Notes: generated by a model from the sequence alone, not told the origin. DNA of 64,000 nt from Hermatobates lingyangjiaoensis (GCA_026182355.1 JAPFBL010000084.1:11020001-11084000), one strand, 5' to 3'; shown: positions 34,217 through 45,639, counted from the stretch's first letter. A program made the numbers and translations.

Positions 34217-34401
34217 ATCAATGATCAAACCACAATAAGAAATGGGAAAACAAGACTAAGATCTTTCAACCGTAACAAGCGGTCTTCGTCAGAGTCAAAA
34301 ACCCAACTGAGTTGGGTTTTTGACTCTGACGAAGACCGCTTGTTACAGTTGAAAGATCTTAGTCTTGTTTTCCCATTTCTTATTGTGGTTTGATCATTGA
34401 T
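34217..34401. mobile_element. Palindromic PLE pseudo-LTR pair, family P1
   Basis: A nearly perfect palindrome centred at 34309 with arms of 92 bp. Each arm equals the terminal part of the PLE composite at 58458-60648. There is no coding DNA between the arms. It is flanked by (TA)n on the left (34199-34216), and a TA tract follows at 34432. This looks like two pseudo-LTR ends left head to head without the element body. Confidence 0.85.
34254..34296 (-). ncRNA. Hammerhead ribozyme motif, family P1, intact
   Basis: On the minus strand all elements are present: stem I GACT/AGTC, core CTGACGA, stem II ACCG/CGGT with a seven-base loop, GAA, palindrome AGATCT and the cleavage-position T. The partner arm (34322-34364, plus) differs by one stem II change (CAGT for CGGT). 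Confidence 0.6.
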
Positions 34402-34428
34402 TGTTGTTTCACGTGTTTATGTGAAATC

Positions 34429-34431
<3 letters not shown>

Positions 34432-34472
<41 letters not shown>
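34432..34472. repeat. (TA)n microsatellite
   Basis: TA units following the PLE palindrome and its conserved GTGTTTATGTGAAATCTTTT tail. Confidence 0.95.
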
Positions 34473-34476
<4 letters not shown>

Positions 34477-34652
34477 TCAGTTACCGCCCTGCCTCCCTGC
34501 AGAACACTTTGCCTCTTGATGAAGATGACTGTCCAAATATAGAAGTGAGTTATGTCTGTCTATATCTTTGTGTTGTTTTCGTTATAATAAATTATATATA
34601 TATATATATATACACTTTGAATTGAAATCAGACGGTCCAAACAGACAAATAA

Positions 34653-34936
34653 TTAAAGTTACAGCTAGAGAACACAAGAAAAAGGACGAACACTCACGAA
34701 TCTCGATAATTTCGGCGTCTTGCCGTCTTCAGGAGAGTAGAAAGAAAGAAAATAAAAGGAGAAAGAATGAAGGAACGGAGACGTTTACATCGGCCAGTGG
34801 ACGCATTTACGTCTCCGTTCCTTCATTCTTTCTCCTTTTATTTTTTTTCTTTCTACTCTTCTGAAGACGGCAAGACGCCGAAATTATCCAGATTCGTGAG
34901 TGTTCGTCCTTTTTCTTGTGTTCTCTAGCTGTAACT

Positions 34937-34940
<4 letters not shown>
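34653..34940. mobile_element. Palindromic PLE-like ends, family P5
   Basis: Arms of about 126 bp (34653-34778 and 34815-34940) are near-identical inverted copies around a roughly 36-bp centre. Both arms include a CTGAAGA...GCCGAAA hammerhead-like core (34701-34737 minus, 34855-34894 plus). A (TA)n tract follows at once (34943). Confidence 0.7.
34701..34737 (-). ncRNA. Hammerhead-like motif, family P5
   Basis: On the minus strand stem I TCTC/GAGA, core CTGAAGA, one unpaired C, stem II GGC/GCC with an AAGAC loop, GAAA, TTAT and the cleavage-position C are all present. The plus-strand partner arm (34855-34894) retains the core and stem II but lost part of stem I. Stem III (ATTAT) is not a perfect palindrome. 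Confidence 0.5.

Positions 34941-34942
<2 letters not shown>

Positions 34943-34994
<52 letters not shown>
34943..34994. repeat. (TA)n microsatellite
   Basis: Long TA tract between two PLE palindromes. Confidence 0.95.
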
Positions 34995-35005
<11 letters not shown>

Positions 35006-35009
35006 CATG

Positions 35010-35157
35010 TTTTGTTAAACACGACAGAGTAGTTCCTGTCTATAAGTTTCTTCTGGAGAACTTCGATTTGCCGAAAAACAGTTTTTTCGTTGTTAGAACA
35101 ACGGTTGAGGAGGTCTGCAATTGTAGTCGACGCGTTTCGATCACTTTCCGTGGTCAT
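35010..35157 (-). pseudogene. PLE N-terminal ORF fragment, start overlaps ribozyme motif
   Basis: The minus-strand frame begins MTTESDRNASTT at 35157, continues through TVFRQIEVLQKKLIDRNY and ends SVVFNKTC before running into (TA)n. The leucine/lysine-rich helix followed by Phe-Asn-x-x-Cys matches the N-terminal region at 4393-4650 and 57619-57825, upstream of the PLE RT. The ATG and the next codons lie inside the hammerhead-like motif at 35126-35166. The mirrored arm (35167-35323, plus) encodes the same start. The RT, linker and GIY-YIG domains are absent. Confidence 0.55.
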
Positions 35158-35166
35158 CTTCTGGAC
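35126..35166 (-). ncRNA. Hammerhead-like motif, family P4
   Basis: On the minus strand stem I GTC/GAC, an altered core AGAAGATGA, stem CAC/GTG, GAA, the palindrome ACGCGT (35130-35135) and the cleavage-position C are in hammerhead order. The first core box is not canonical, so activity is uncertain. The plus-strand arm (about 35173-35206) keeps GATGA through GTCGAC. Confidence 0.45.
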
Positions 35167-35323
35167 ATCAATAGATGACCACGGAAAGTGATCGAAACGC
35201 GTCGACTACAATTGCAGACCTCCTCAACCGTTGTTGACACAACGAAAAAACTGTTTTTCGGCAAATCGAAGTTTTCCAGAAGAAACTTATAGACAGGAAC
35301 TACTCTGTCGTGTTTAACAAAAC

Positions 35324-35637
35324 TATATCCGAAGGACTGCTAAAAAAGTACATTAATATATATATATATATAACCCAATTCAGTTTGAAACAGTCTTCAT
35401 AAATTAATATTTATAACTAAAAACTGGAAGCTTAACAAAATCCCTCAAAGTGCAATGTTATGATAATAAGTAGTATCGGTCTTTAAGAACACAGGTATCA
35501 AAATTATCGATACTAAACTCTAATCAATACTCAGTTGTGCAAAATTAATTTAATGACCTAATGACATAATTGTAAGTTGCTCTAATTTAATTCATTTTTA
35601 CTAATTAACACTAGAAACAAGTAAATTTATTAATATA
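35324..35637. other. AT-rich spacer
   Basis: A short (TA)n at 35357-35372. Nothing else recognised. Confidence 0.3.
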
Positions 35638-36369
35638 CTAGCAAACGTACCCGTCTTTGACGGAATCAAAAATTCTATTATACTTGGTATTCCAAAATAT
35701 CAATTATAGTATTATACTAATACTACAATTAGAAGTTATAGAATAGTAGAAAATACTATTATTAGTACAGTGCTAAAAAAAAGCCTCTGTATACAAAGAT
35801 TAGATTTTAAGTTAGACATACACAAATCTACAATCAATGTTTCAGCTTTATATGTCTTATGGTAGCAATATTTTGTGGACAAACCGACAGACAGAAATTA
35901 TTCTAAGGGTACATGTGGCTACTCTGAAGTATGAAACGTAAAGAAAACTTGAAATGAGTTAGTTCTAATTAACGTGCTCCCAGTCAAAAGCTAGCACGCA
36001 AGCCACTGGGCTACTCTGGTTCCATACCTTACTTTATTACCAGTGTTTATATTACGCAAATATTAAATTAAAAAAAAATATTTTTGTTGTGTTTATTTAT
36101 AATACATTTGCACTACTGTCATCGGCGAGCAAGCAAGCTACTGGCAACCCTGGCTAGATCCCTTTACTTTATTACCATCTTTTATATTATCCACATTTTA
36201 AATTCAAAAAAATATTTGTTTGTTACATTTATTTATAATACATTTGCACTACTGTCATCGGCGATCACGCAAGCCACTGGGCTACTCTGGTCCCATACCT
36301 TACATTATTACCAGTGTATTTATTAAGCAAATATTAAATTAAAAAAAAGTTGACAGTTATATATAATAC
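35638..36369 (-). mobile_element. Helitron, 3' portion, truncated
   Basis: The 3' terminus on the minus strand is CTAG (35638-35641), flanked by A at 35637 and preceded by an 8-base spacer and the CCGTC/GACGG hairpin. The interior follows the copy at 13918-15195 with the helicase relic deleted, and has two to three tandem units of about 136 bp (35980-36330). It stops where the next Helitron 3' end begins, so its own 5' end is lost. Confidence 0.75.
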
Positions 36370-36689
36370 ATAGCAAACGTACCCGTCTTTGACGGAATCA
36401 GAAGTTCCTGTTTTGGTTTATTGCCGTGTGCCTATTGCCTTTCGGCTATACCACGGAGGAATCAGAAGTTCCGTCATTTTTGGTATTTCAAAATATCATT
36501 AGAAATTATAGAATAGTAGAAAATACCATTATTACTACAGTGTTAAACAAATGCCTCCAGCTTATACACTACATTAGCTGTCTGTCCTTCAGGTTCATGG
36601 TAGAAGAAAGAGTTGAAACCTCTGACCGTTGAGCATGTAAACTACATTTGACCATGTGAGAAAAACTTGGTTTTGCTACCTTGTATTCC

Positions 36690-37300
36690 TGCGTTAGATG
36701 AAGTCTCCCTTTGCGACTTAGTTAACGTCATTGCGAAATAGACTCTGACCCGACTTTGCAATCATTTCAACGTAAACAGACAGTGGCTCGGAATCAATGG
36801 TATGTGAAGTATACACACAGACTCCCCAATACCACATCCAGTCATTATGTCCGCCTCTATGGCATATCTGTGTAGAGCACGAACTCAGAGTCGTGTCCCG
36901 TTGCACAGTTTTGGGGCACTCATGTTTCGTAACATGAAATTTGTTACTGCTACTAAATTGTAGCATGATTGGTGCTCTACTTTAAGTTTTTACTCATGAG
37001 CAGGCAGTCCAGGAGAAATAAATTCAGAGTCAAGAAATTCAATTAGATAATGAACTGCTTCTTCATCACTAATCCAATCTCTTTACTGACTTGTAAGGTC
37101 TTTCCTCGATATGATATAGAGTAAGAACTTGTTTGTTGATTTTTCCTGCCTGTTCGTATTAAGAGTTGAGAATTGCTCGTTTACAAAACTATTTATTCGT
37201 AATAGATAGTACATTCTTAACTCTGGGAAACACTTTTTCAAAGATGTCAAATACGCAATATATTCATATGCTCCAATGAAATTAAAATCAACTAACAATA
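36690..37300 (-). pseudogene. Helitron Pif1-type helicase, C-terminal domain relic
   Basis: Minus-strand frames, read in order with frameshifts, give SLKKCFPEL, NERAIL, YKSV, DWISDEEAVHYLIEFLDSE, ISPGLPAHE, LRNMSAPKLCNGTRL, VRALHRYAIEADIMTGCG, GESVCI, FTLK-LQ and YFAMTLTKSQ. This is the ordered set of segments of the Helitron RepHel helicase from before motif V to motif VI. At least three in-frame stops and several frame changes are present. The homologous but shorter relic is at 14090-14500, and another fragment is at 49526-49925. Confidence 0.85.
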
Positions 37301-37657
37301 CCTACTTGCTTCACCTGTGTGTGTATTTTCAAAACAAACTTGTCTGTGAAGTTAGGAAAATACGCTTAAAGCCCTATAACTTCGTTTCTGTATTTAATTA
37401 TGAATCTATTTAGAGCCCATATTTTAAGTTAGGCATACACAAATCCAGTGTCAATGTTTCAGCTCGCTATGTCTTATGGTGGCTGAGTTTACTTGTGACA
37501 AACATTTTTGCGTTAAACGTCCATAACTTCACTTCTACGTTGAATTTCCAATCCATTTAGAGCCTATATTTTAAGTTAGACCTACACAAATCTACTGTAA
37601 AAGTTTCAGCTTTATATGTCTTATGGTAGCTGAGTTTACCTGTGACAAAGTTTTGCG

Positions 37658-37702
37658 GACAAACCGACAAACCGACAAACCGACAAACCGACAAACCGAC
37701 AG
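37658..37702. repeat. 8-bp tandem repeat in Helitron 5' region
   Basis: Five perfect GACAAACC units plus a partial one. The other copies have only one or two units at this position, so it expanded here. Confidence 0.95.
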
Positions 37703-37813
37703 AAATTTTTCTAAGGGTGGATTCGGTTTCTCCAATGTATGAAACGTAAGAAAACTTGAAATGAGTCAGTTCTAAGCAATGTACAGACAAAATCATTATT
37801 TTATTTATAAAGA

Positions 37814-40559
37814 TGCGTAATATATATGTGTAAAAAGAAAAATTAACAAAATTTACGTTTAAATTGAGAGGGTTTTGTGGCTCAAAAAATAACATACTTA
37901 CTTGACTGATCAGGTTCATCACCATACCTCCAGCAATATCCATGAAGGACATGAACCAATATAGGATCATGAATATATATAAACACCTCTCAACTGTATC
38001 TACATGGTCTAATAACAAAATCATACAATAAATAAGCAGCAAGAAGCAGTTTCGACATTTCTTTAGCCGTGTATTTTTGGCATAATATTGATTTTTTGAT
38101 TTCGTGATAGTTAAACCAAATTACAGGATACTTGCAAAGTTTCTTTATTTTTGTAAATCTTAAAAGAATACAAGTCATCTATCTAAAAGAATATAAGCAA
38201 TCAATGTGTTAAATATTATGTGACTTGATTAGTGAAGAAAAATACATTAAGCCTTCACCACAAGGATTTAATTATATCAGGAAATCATTTCCAATAATGT
38301 CTGTTAACTTCCCTGTTCTCAACACCACCTTAGTGAGGCCGTTATAGCACACGATAAACGCTAAGTGTTTGAAACGCATTGTACAATTAAATCCTAGTAG
38401 TAAAGACTAAATGTGTTTTCTTCATTAATCATAAGTAAATACCACATGATATCTGTTGGCATGGCTCGTGAATTATCGTTGATAGTACCAAAGAGGTTGT
38501 CAGTGACAATGAAGACTGAAACATCTTACACAGTAAATTCTCATTTGCAATCGATCTTATCAATCTTCGAAATAAAACTAAGTGGAAAGTTTCATTATGA
38601 AAGTTGAAGATGTCCAAAATCAGGGAGAGAAGAAGGAAATATACGAGTCAGATGCTTTATACTTTTTTAATAGTAATGTTAATTGTAATTTTATGCTTGT
38701 GCAAAGGAAAATTTGTTTTTAATTCATGAAAATAAATAAGTTTTATAATGTATAATGTATCAAAGCAAAAAAAAATTGTTACTTTTCAAAGTTAATCAAG
38801 GTTAAGAAATTGCTTAATGTTTAAGGACGATGGATTACAGGAAGACATAAGGCAAGTATTGAATAAACGATAATGTGTATATTTTTAACATCAATTTCAA
38901 GCAAATAAATTTAACGAATTTGACCATTTAAAATCCGGTAATAAAAATGAAAACAATAATTAAACAAAATTAAAAAAAATCACCATCACAGATAAATTTA
39001 ATACTAATTTAATAATATTTTTGGAAGAACTTTTTTTTGTAATGTCTCTTTTCTGTAATTTTTTATGTATAAAATTGAAAAATCGTTAACATGAATATTT
39101 TTTTATATTTTTCTTTGATAAAATCTTCATAGAATGAATCAAGAATTTTTTCCTTTCCTTAGTTCATTGGCATTGATTAGGATAGATTTCTACTCAACTT
39201 GTCATTTAATCCTAAAATTAAGAAGAATAATTTACCAATCACAGTTATCTTAAAATTATGTTTCCATTTTTACAACTTTAAAAAAAATAAAACCAATTCA
39301 TTTTTGTTGAAAAAAAAGTCGTTCTGTTGCATAAATCATCTATTAATTTTTTAACAGATATAATTTGAGAATATAATGTTGATCAAACAATTCAATACCA
39401 CTGACAATATCTTTTTAATTGCAGTACAGCCATGGTTTGCAATGTTATGAGGGAACCTTGACATTCTATGAAACCATTGATGAAGTGTCTGCCAAAAAAT
39501 AAAATAAACAGTTAAACTTATATAGCTATTAAGAAATAAGTTAATAAGTTTCCAGGAAACAGCTCAGAGTCGTTTATTTAAAACTTGAAGATTTTTCTTT
39601 TTTGTTACCATAATTTTTAATGCCGTTTCTGTTGATTTACCCACATGATAGGTTTGTTGTTCTTATGAAGGTGCTTATTTACCAAAAATATTTCATGTCA
39701 TCACAGATAGAACCTATCGTTGTCATTTTTAGCGTAATATTACTCTTCGAATATTTTATGCTCAAGAAATGTTCATAGTAGATAATACCTAACACAACAT
39801 TCTATGTTATTGAATAACTGGAGAAATGGCTTGATACTAGTAACCGCTTTGTCATAATGAACAAAAAGTACCTTTTCTATTTTATAACTTTTGGATAAAT
39901 CAATCAATATATTATTGTTGATTCAATGCTTTCGAAGGCGTGTTATCAAGAAAAGTCCCAGAGCGCTTCCATTAAGTTAAAGAATTTTTTCTACTTTGTT
40001 AACCTAAATTTCTTGGCCTGATTGTGTTGATTTGAACTTCTAATAGATATATTGACAGTTATGAAGATACTTATTCACCCAAAACTTCCTATGTTACTAT
40101 AGATAGAAGATAATATTGGACATTTTTAGTGTAATATATTTTGGGCAGATGAAATATTCATATTAAGACAATTAATATGAAATTTTAAGTGTACAGAGAC
40201 ACTCAAGAAATGGTTTAAAATTATAGCCTCTTTGCTATATACAAAAATCCTATACTTCAATATTACCCAAATCTAATTATTCCTTAAACACACCAAGCAA
40301 TTCTGACATTAAAATTTGTTAAAAATTGTGTAATTTTGATTGATTACAACATTTGCCTAAGGAAACCATCGATCAAACACTAGAGAGCATCATATATGGA
40401 CGAATTTCATTTGCCGATATAGTTTTAAAAATTTTAACTTCCCTACATATCATCTTAATTCTTGAAAATATCTTTAAATTGTTTTTTACTAAATCTTAAA
40501 ATAACAATTCTGTTTACTCTCAAAAAAAAGTATCTCTAGAAGCAGAAAATTGGTTCTGG
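37814..40559. other. AT-rich desert, no gene recognised
   Basis: Small frames at 37990-38178 and on both strands of 38413-38617 show no domain. A diverged direct repeat (TGATTTACCCACATGATAGG near 39633 and a related stretch near 40030) suggests an old duplication of 39560-39760 and 39950-40140. Confidence 0.3.
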
Positions 40560-40569
40560 GGACTTAGCC

Positions 40570-40800
40570 AATGTATGTGTTACATGTTTGATTCTAGCTT
40601 AGTCATTTTGTTAAAGAGACTCCAAGGTATCTGTATTTATTTCAGAGGGCTAGTTTAGTATTTTTGTTGATGAAAATTTTGAGATGTAGTTGTTTTCTCT
40701 TTGAAAAATGTATAAGGGCCGTTTTTGCCAGATTTACATCCAGACCTTTTTCCTTTAGTCATCTTTCAACAATTTGGTGAGCAGGCTAGATGAGCTTATC
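40570..40800 (-). pseudogene. Non-LTR reverse transcriptase fragment
   Basis: The minus strand reads QIVERWLKEKGLDVNLAK, TALIHFSKRKQLHLKIF, then a stop, NKYRYLGVSLTK. It corresponds to the RT segment in I/R1/Jockey LINEs where GLxVNPxKTE is followed by a strand and the YLGVxLDxxLTW motif. One stop separates the two parts. Nothing upstream or downstream is readable. Confidence 0.7.
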
Positions 40801-41754
40801 ATCATGAATACAGTAATACAGTACCATCATGCTTTCCTCTTTTTATTATAACCAGATCATATATGTTTAGGAATTTATGCTACGTTTCAAGATTATATTA
40901 TGAAATAACCGAATACAAACATCTCTAAACATTCTTAGTGCAAAACCCAGATTCGATATTTGAAGCGATGTCAAAATAGTAAATTTAAGGCAGCTATCAT
41001 AATACATCTATCACAGAAGTGTTGCAGAGATATTTTGAGAGGCTTTAATAAATATTTTATAGATCTGTTGTATTTAGTATCTAGGTATATTAAGGTCTAC
41101 TTAGAAAAAAAGTTTGAATACAAATTAAAAAACTTCTCCATAAACAATATTTTGAATGTAGTTCCTCTCCTACGTCTGTGAGTGGAATCATTTTGAGGAC
41201 ATACCTCAACTCGAACGCTATTCAACGCTCTCGTTTTTTAAAAATCTGTTTGAATGATGACAGGCTGGGGCAGGAAGATGCCAACCTTATGGAAAGTTTG
41301 TCCTGAGCTTTATTGATTATTTTGGAATATGAAAGCCTCACTGGGAATTGAGTGTGTTTTAGAACGAATGGGATGTTGACATCACTTGGATTGAGTTGTC
41401 AGATGTAATCATTGGTAACCATTGCATCTTAGTTCAATTGACTGTCAGTTTTCATGTTACTCTTCTTTTGTTAATGTTTTTGTTAATCTGAAACTTTTAG
41501 TTCTATGAATTTAAAATAACGCTGAAACTCATATTCCAGGGCTTTTAATATTTTATCTTGTTAATAACTGATGACAACAAATTATACTATTTCTTATTAA
41601 ATAACAAAAAAAAAATTGTAGGCTATTTGAAACTACCACCCTTGTTTGTTTTTACAATTGCTATTTAACATTCTTATAATGACAGATGATATCATGTTGT
41701 TTGGTCAAATAGAAGTTATCCTCGCAAATTTTTCTTGTACTAGTCAAAAGCAAT
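40801..41754. other. AT-rich, no firm gene
   Basis: The 73-codon plus frame at 40960-41181 is Lys/Ile-rich without a domain. It may include more LINE decay. Confidence 0.3.
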
Positions 41755-41960
41755 GACTAGAAGGAGGGTGAGAGTGTGATGGTTGTTGGAGCGGTGAAAT
41801 TAGGCGTAAAGCACGGTAGATTTGAAGAGGTAAGTGGGAGGAGAGCATTTGAATTCAGACCAAGCAAAGGGGCGCCGACGTGACGAAACTTACTAAGGCT
41901 CAGTCCAATCCTAACCACGTGTCTCCTCTAGCAGCTCAGCCAAAAATCCTACCAATCAAT
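41755..41960. promoter_or_regulatory. GC-richer island, candidate conserved element
   Basis: A 200-bp single-copy block with GGGGCGCCGACGTGACGAAA (CRE-like TGACG), AACCACGTGTCTCC (CACGTG E-box) and a purine-rich left part. No coding frame. Regulatory function inferred only. Confidence 0.3.
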
Positions 41961-43800
41961 TCCCTATTCAAATTTTTCTAGTTTTATTGAATTCAAATTG
42001 CAAGTTACTCAAACACAATTGACCAAATTAGGACCAATTTATCTTATAAATAGCTAACAAAATGTAATTATAGGTAATTCCAGATAAAGTAGTTTCCGAT
42101 TACTTCATCGACAGCTAATTTTAATGACTGGTCAAATAATGTTAAAGGAAATTTAAATCAAGAACACAAGTGGTTCCATCACTCCAGGTGGTTCAAAGCT
42201 TTCTTGATAATGATTTCGATTTAGATCTTCAACAAGGAGATTGCATAAATAAAGGGTGAGGTTAAAGTTGTCATGTTGAACACTTCTAACATCGCAACAT
42301 AGTTACATGAAAAGTGGGAGTCGGAGTCAAGAAAAAAAGTTCAATTCTGGCTCCTCCATTTCATAAGTTCCATATATTAAGTATATATTATTATATTAAA
42401 ATATTTTATGCATATGTATAATTATCTCTATGTCATTTTAGACAATACTTTTTTACTTAAACTACTAACGCTAGAGTGTTGAAGTTTTGCGATTAAGATG
42501 AAAGCTTAAGTGGCATTAACTGAAAGAGAACTTCAGGTTTCCTCAATAACAGCAAAAGTTAGTTTTGTTATAAAATGTATTTTTTTTACTTATAATTGAT
42601 TATAAAATCTTGCAGTTACAACACAGGATTCACCCATTGACTGATTATAATGGGAATATATTACACCCAAAAATAGAGGATGAGTTGAAAACTTGTTTGC
42701 AAAATTAAAGGACAGAAAACGGAATTACAGTACATTATAATTTTTAACAAAAATTTTTACGCCAGACGGTTAACTATATTATTAAACTTTGTGAAAAAAA
42801 TAAATTTAAAATAGTTGTTACTATAAAAATAATTGAAAGAAATTTACTTTAAGGAAACATTATCTACAAATTGAAACCATAACTTAGATAACAAACAACC
42901 TGCTGTTCTTGTCATGTTTGGGTTGGCTTAGAAATTTTTTGTCAGAATCGAGTCAAACAGAATTGATAGTTAAATGTTTTATCAAATAAATTTGAAGTCT
43001 CTTAAGGAGTTAATACTATTTGTAAGAAGATGTAATTCTGGAAACTATAAAAATCAATCTACATGATGCACACTTTAACCAATCTTAATGTCAGATATAT
43101 GACTTTTGATATGTTTACGAATCCAGTTGTTTTCGAGTAATATTGAAGCACTAGCTGGTGTTATATAAAAATATAATAAAATATTTAAGATTGAATTACG
43201 TATTTAAATCAATAAAGCAAAGAATTAAAATAATTGATTGAAATTAAAGAATTTTCGTTAATTCAAAAAAGCTAATAACGAAATAATGTAAAATTACTGA
43301 TAATGAAATTTATGAAGACAAAATTTATGATTCTAGACATATAAATGGTTTTTCAATGTACTTTTTAGGTAGGCTGGCCAGACGTCTCGGATTTTGTGGT
43401 CTTTTTAGGTCTTTGCAAAAAATTTTTTGTCCCCCAGTATGTAAAGATGTCCTGCATTGTCAGATGAAAAATATATATTTTTTTAAATTACTATTTATTC
43501 TCTACAAGGAATGTTTAAAGCATGTTCTCGACTGATTATCAAAGACCCGACTACTTATCTAAGTTCTAGTAACTCTGCGCATGGGGTTTGGTAACTAAAT
43601 TTTGGTGGGCCATCTCGAAGGGGGACAAACAATGTTTTTTTTTTAAACTGCAGCAAAATTCAGAGAAAAAACTAATTGGTGTAAATTAGGTTTACACCAT
43701 ATCTTGAATAATGCTCTAAGAAGTTCCTGCGATTCTCTTCCTTTTGATATAGAAGTTATAATTGTAAAGATTTATTCATTTTTTCTACATCTATTCAGTC
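41961..43800. other. AT-rich, possibly 5' part of hAT relic near its end
   Basis: Nothing is recognised to about 43360. From there to 43800 composition becomes more mixed and precedes hAT transposase remains, but I could not read coding segments. Confidence 0.3.
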
Positions 43801-44570
43801 TGGGTTGAAGAATTAAAAATTATTTGTGATTCTGTTGATGTCGAATTCCATCAAATATTTGGCTATGGCAAGACCAGGAGGTTAGCTTTGAGGCCAGCTA
43901 TTGAAAGAGTTCTTAAGCTATTCAACCCTCTAACAATATACCTTTTGTCTCACAAACAATGTGATACTTAGATACAAAGTAAAGTGATACTTAGACAGTT
44001 TTTTGAAAATCCATTTGTTGAAATATATTTTTACTTTTTACACAATGAGAGTTCAATATTTCACGACTGCATTCTTAAGGTGGAATCTTAAAGGGTATCT
44101 TTGACAAAGACTGCATGCATTTTTAAAGTTTTTGTAATGCAATTCATTGAAAGAAAGCAGGAGTCGTTTTTTCCATTACCGGTGGATAAAATGCTGAAGG
44201 ATCTAGAGAAACAAGAGAAGAATTAGCAAAAAGCTACTTTGTCATTCTGGGGTTAGTACATCGAATATTTGAATGAATAGATCGTTTATTATGAGGAAAT
44301 AGAAAACATTAACTGGGAATTTTTACCAGCTTAATTCTCTGGACAGCACTTAATGGAACACTAAAATTTATCCTTGAAAATATACCCGTTTTCCCTTAAT
44401 TAATGATAATTAAGTTCTTGATAAAATATGTAGTATAAAGTAATTTGTCACAATAGAAAAAATTAAGGAATGGAACCATGAATTTGAAGTTGCCAAAAGT
44501 TGGATAGAAATATTTGGACATTTCAAAAGTTAGAATATTTCATGTACAAATATTCTAAATGTCTTAGAAT
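43801..44570 (+). pseudogene. hAT-superfamily transposase relic
   Basis: The plus strand is open for about 58 codons: WVEELKIICDSVDVEF, then TRRLALRPAIERVLKLFNPL. Shifted frames follow with FFENPFVEIYFYFLHN, SSIFHDCILKVES, FVMQFIERKQESFFPLP and KMLKDLEKQ. This order resembles the central RNase H-like region of hAT transposases of the kind annotated as zinc-finger MYM- or GTF2I-repeat-like proteins, with the W/R-L-S and HDxxLKVE segments. Stops and frameshifts are frequent. Neither terminal repeats nor the BED finger are identified. It is unrelated in sequence to the small hAT element at 54212. Confidence 0.65.
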
Positions 44571-45639
44571 TTTTTTTTATATCTACTTAGATCAAGATCA
44601 TTGTAGAAATTAGATAGATATTTTGAATTATGTACTGAAATCTTATCCTTTATTCAATCCAGAAGATAAAACATTTTTTAAGTTTGTTAACAGTATTATA
44701 AAACAGATCTACTTTTAATAACATATTATTAAAAATTATTAAAGTATATTAGTAATCATAACTACTCCTATTAAATGTTGTTAGAATGAAACGTATAAAT
44801 AATCAGCAGCCATTTTCGCTTGACAACAGACAAATCAAAGACAGTGGAAACTTAATTTTAAATTAATAAATTCAGAAATGGTAAACTTTTAAAATTGTAT
44901 GTTATTTTGTTTAAGATTCAGCCGTATATTATTTATATTACGTATAATATAAAAATTATAATATAAGTACTTAAAGTAATCTAGAAAAAAATTGCTTAAG
45001 TATCATTATTAAAACAATAATTGATAGACAAATATGCTGAAAGTTTAGAATTTATTGGATACGGTGTCCGATAACGTAAGTTAGCGTTGATCCACTAACT
45101 CATATTACATTACCTTCTATTTGACTCAGAATAGTGATAATAAAGGTTGAAATACGACCTTCCAGAGCTATTATTTCAAATAATTGGAAACTGAAGTTTA
45201 CTTGCTGTCAGTGGTTGCTAGGTGGTAAAATCTAAACAAAGATATCATACACATTACCTTAATAAAATTCTATATTTTTCAAAAAACATGACCATTTTTT
45301 GAACTTTTTATATGTAAACTTGCCACAAGAATTTTGAGAAAAATGGGACCCATGGCATCCAAACAGGTTTGGTAAACGATATGCAACTGGACATGCATTT
45401 TTACACAAACATTATTTATGACAAATGAAGTCGTTCTTTATGAAAAATGGCTATTAAATAAATGACTTCTCCAATGATTCAAAAGTATGAAAATCTGGTA
45501 TTGGGTAGTGTCTTATTACGAATAGTTCATGAGTATACAATATTAGTTTATTAGTACACTAAGAATGACAACTCTTAAGTTCCAAAGAAGGTCGGTAACA
45601 TTAGATTTTTTTAAAAAAGAAGAATCAGAAGGGCTACTC
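44571..45639. other. AT-rich, no gene recognised
   Basis: Nothing recognised. Confidence 0.3.

Larger units (their letters stand above)
35010..35323. mobile_element. Palindromic PLE 5' ends, family P4
   Basis: Arms of about 155 bp (35010-35165 and 35167-35323) are inverted copies. Each contains, reading outward from the centre, a hammerhead-like motif and then a PLE N-terminal reading frame. The arms differ by a few substitutions (for example TCTAACAACG against TTGACACAACG). It lies against the (TA)n tract at 34943. Confidence 0.7.
36370..37813 (-). mobile_element. Helitron, second copy with helicase relic
   Basis: On the minus strand the 5' end is TCTTTATAAATAAAATAATG starting at 37813 (next base T). 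The 3' end is the same hairpin plus spacer as the neighbours, but the terminal CTAG is mutated to CTAT (36370-36373). The 1444 bp include the best-preserved helicase remains in the window (36690-37300), an 8-bp tandem repeat near the 5' end and no Rep domain. Confidence 0.75.

Noticed and set aside
34515..34550. CTTGATGAAGATGACTGTCC resembling a PLE ribozyme start
   Set aside because: No GAA box or pairing stem follows within range.
34568..35178. Frames of 92-116 codons with YIYIYIY runs
   Set aside because: They translate (TA)n tracts and PLE palindromes. Only the N-terminal PLE portion is meaningful.
37557..38042. 161-codon minus-strand frame
   Set aside because: Its C-terminal part simply translates the Helitron 8-bp repeat (VGLSVC repeats). 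The rest is AT-rich hydrophobic noise.
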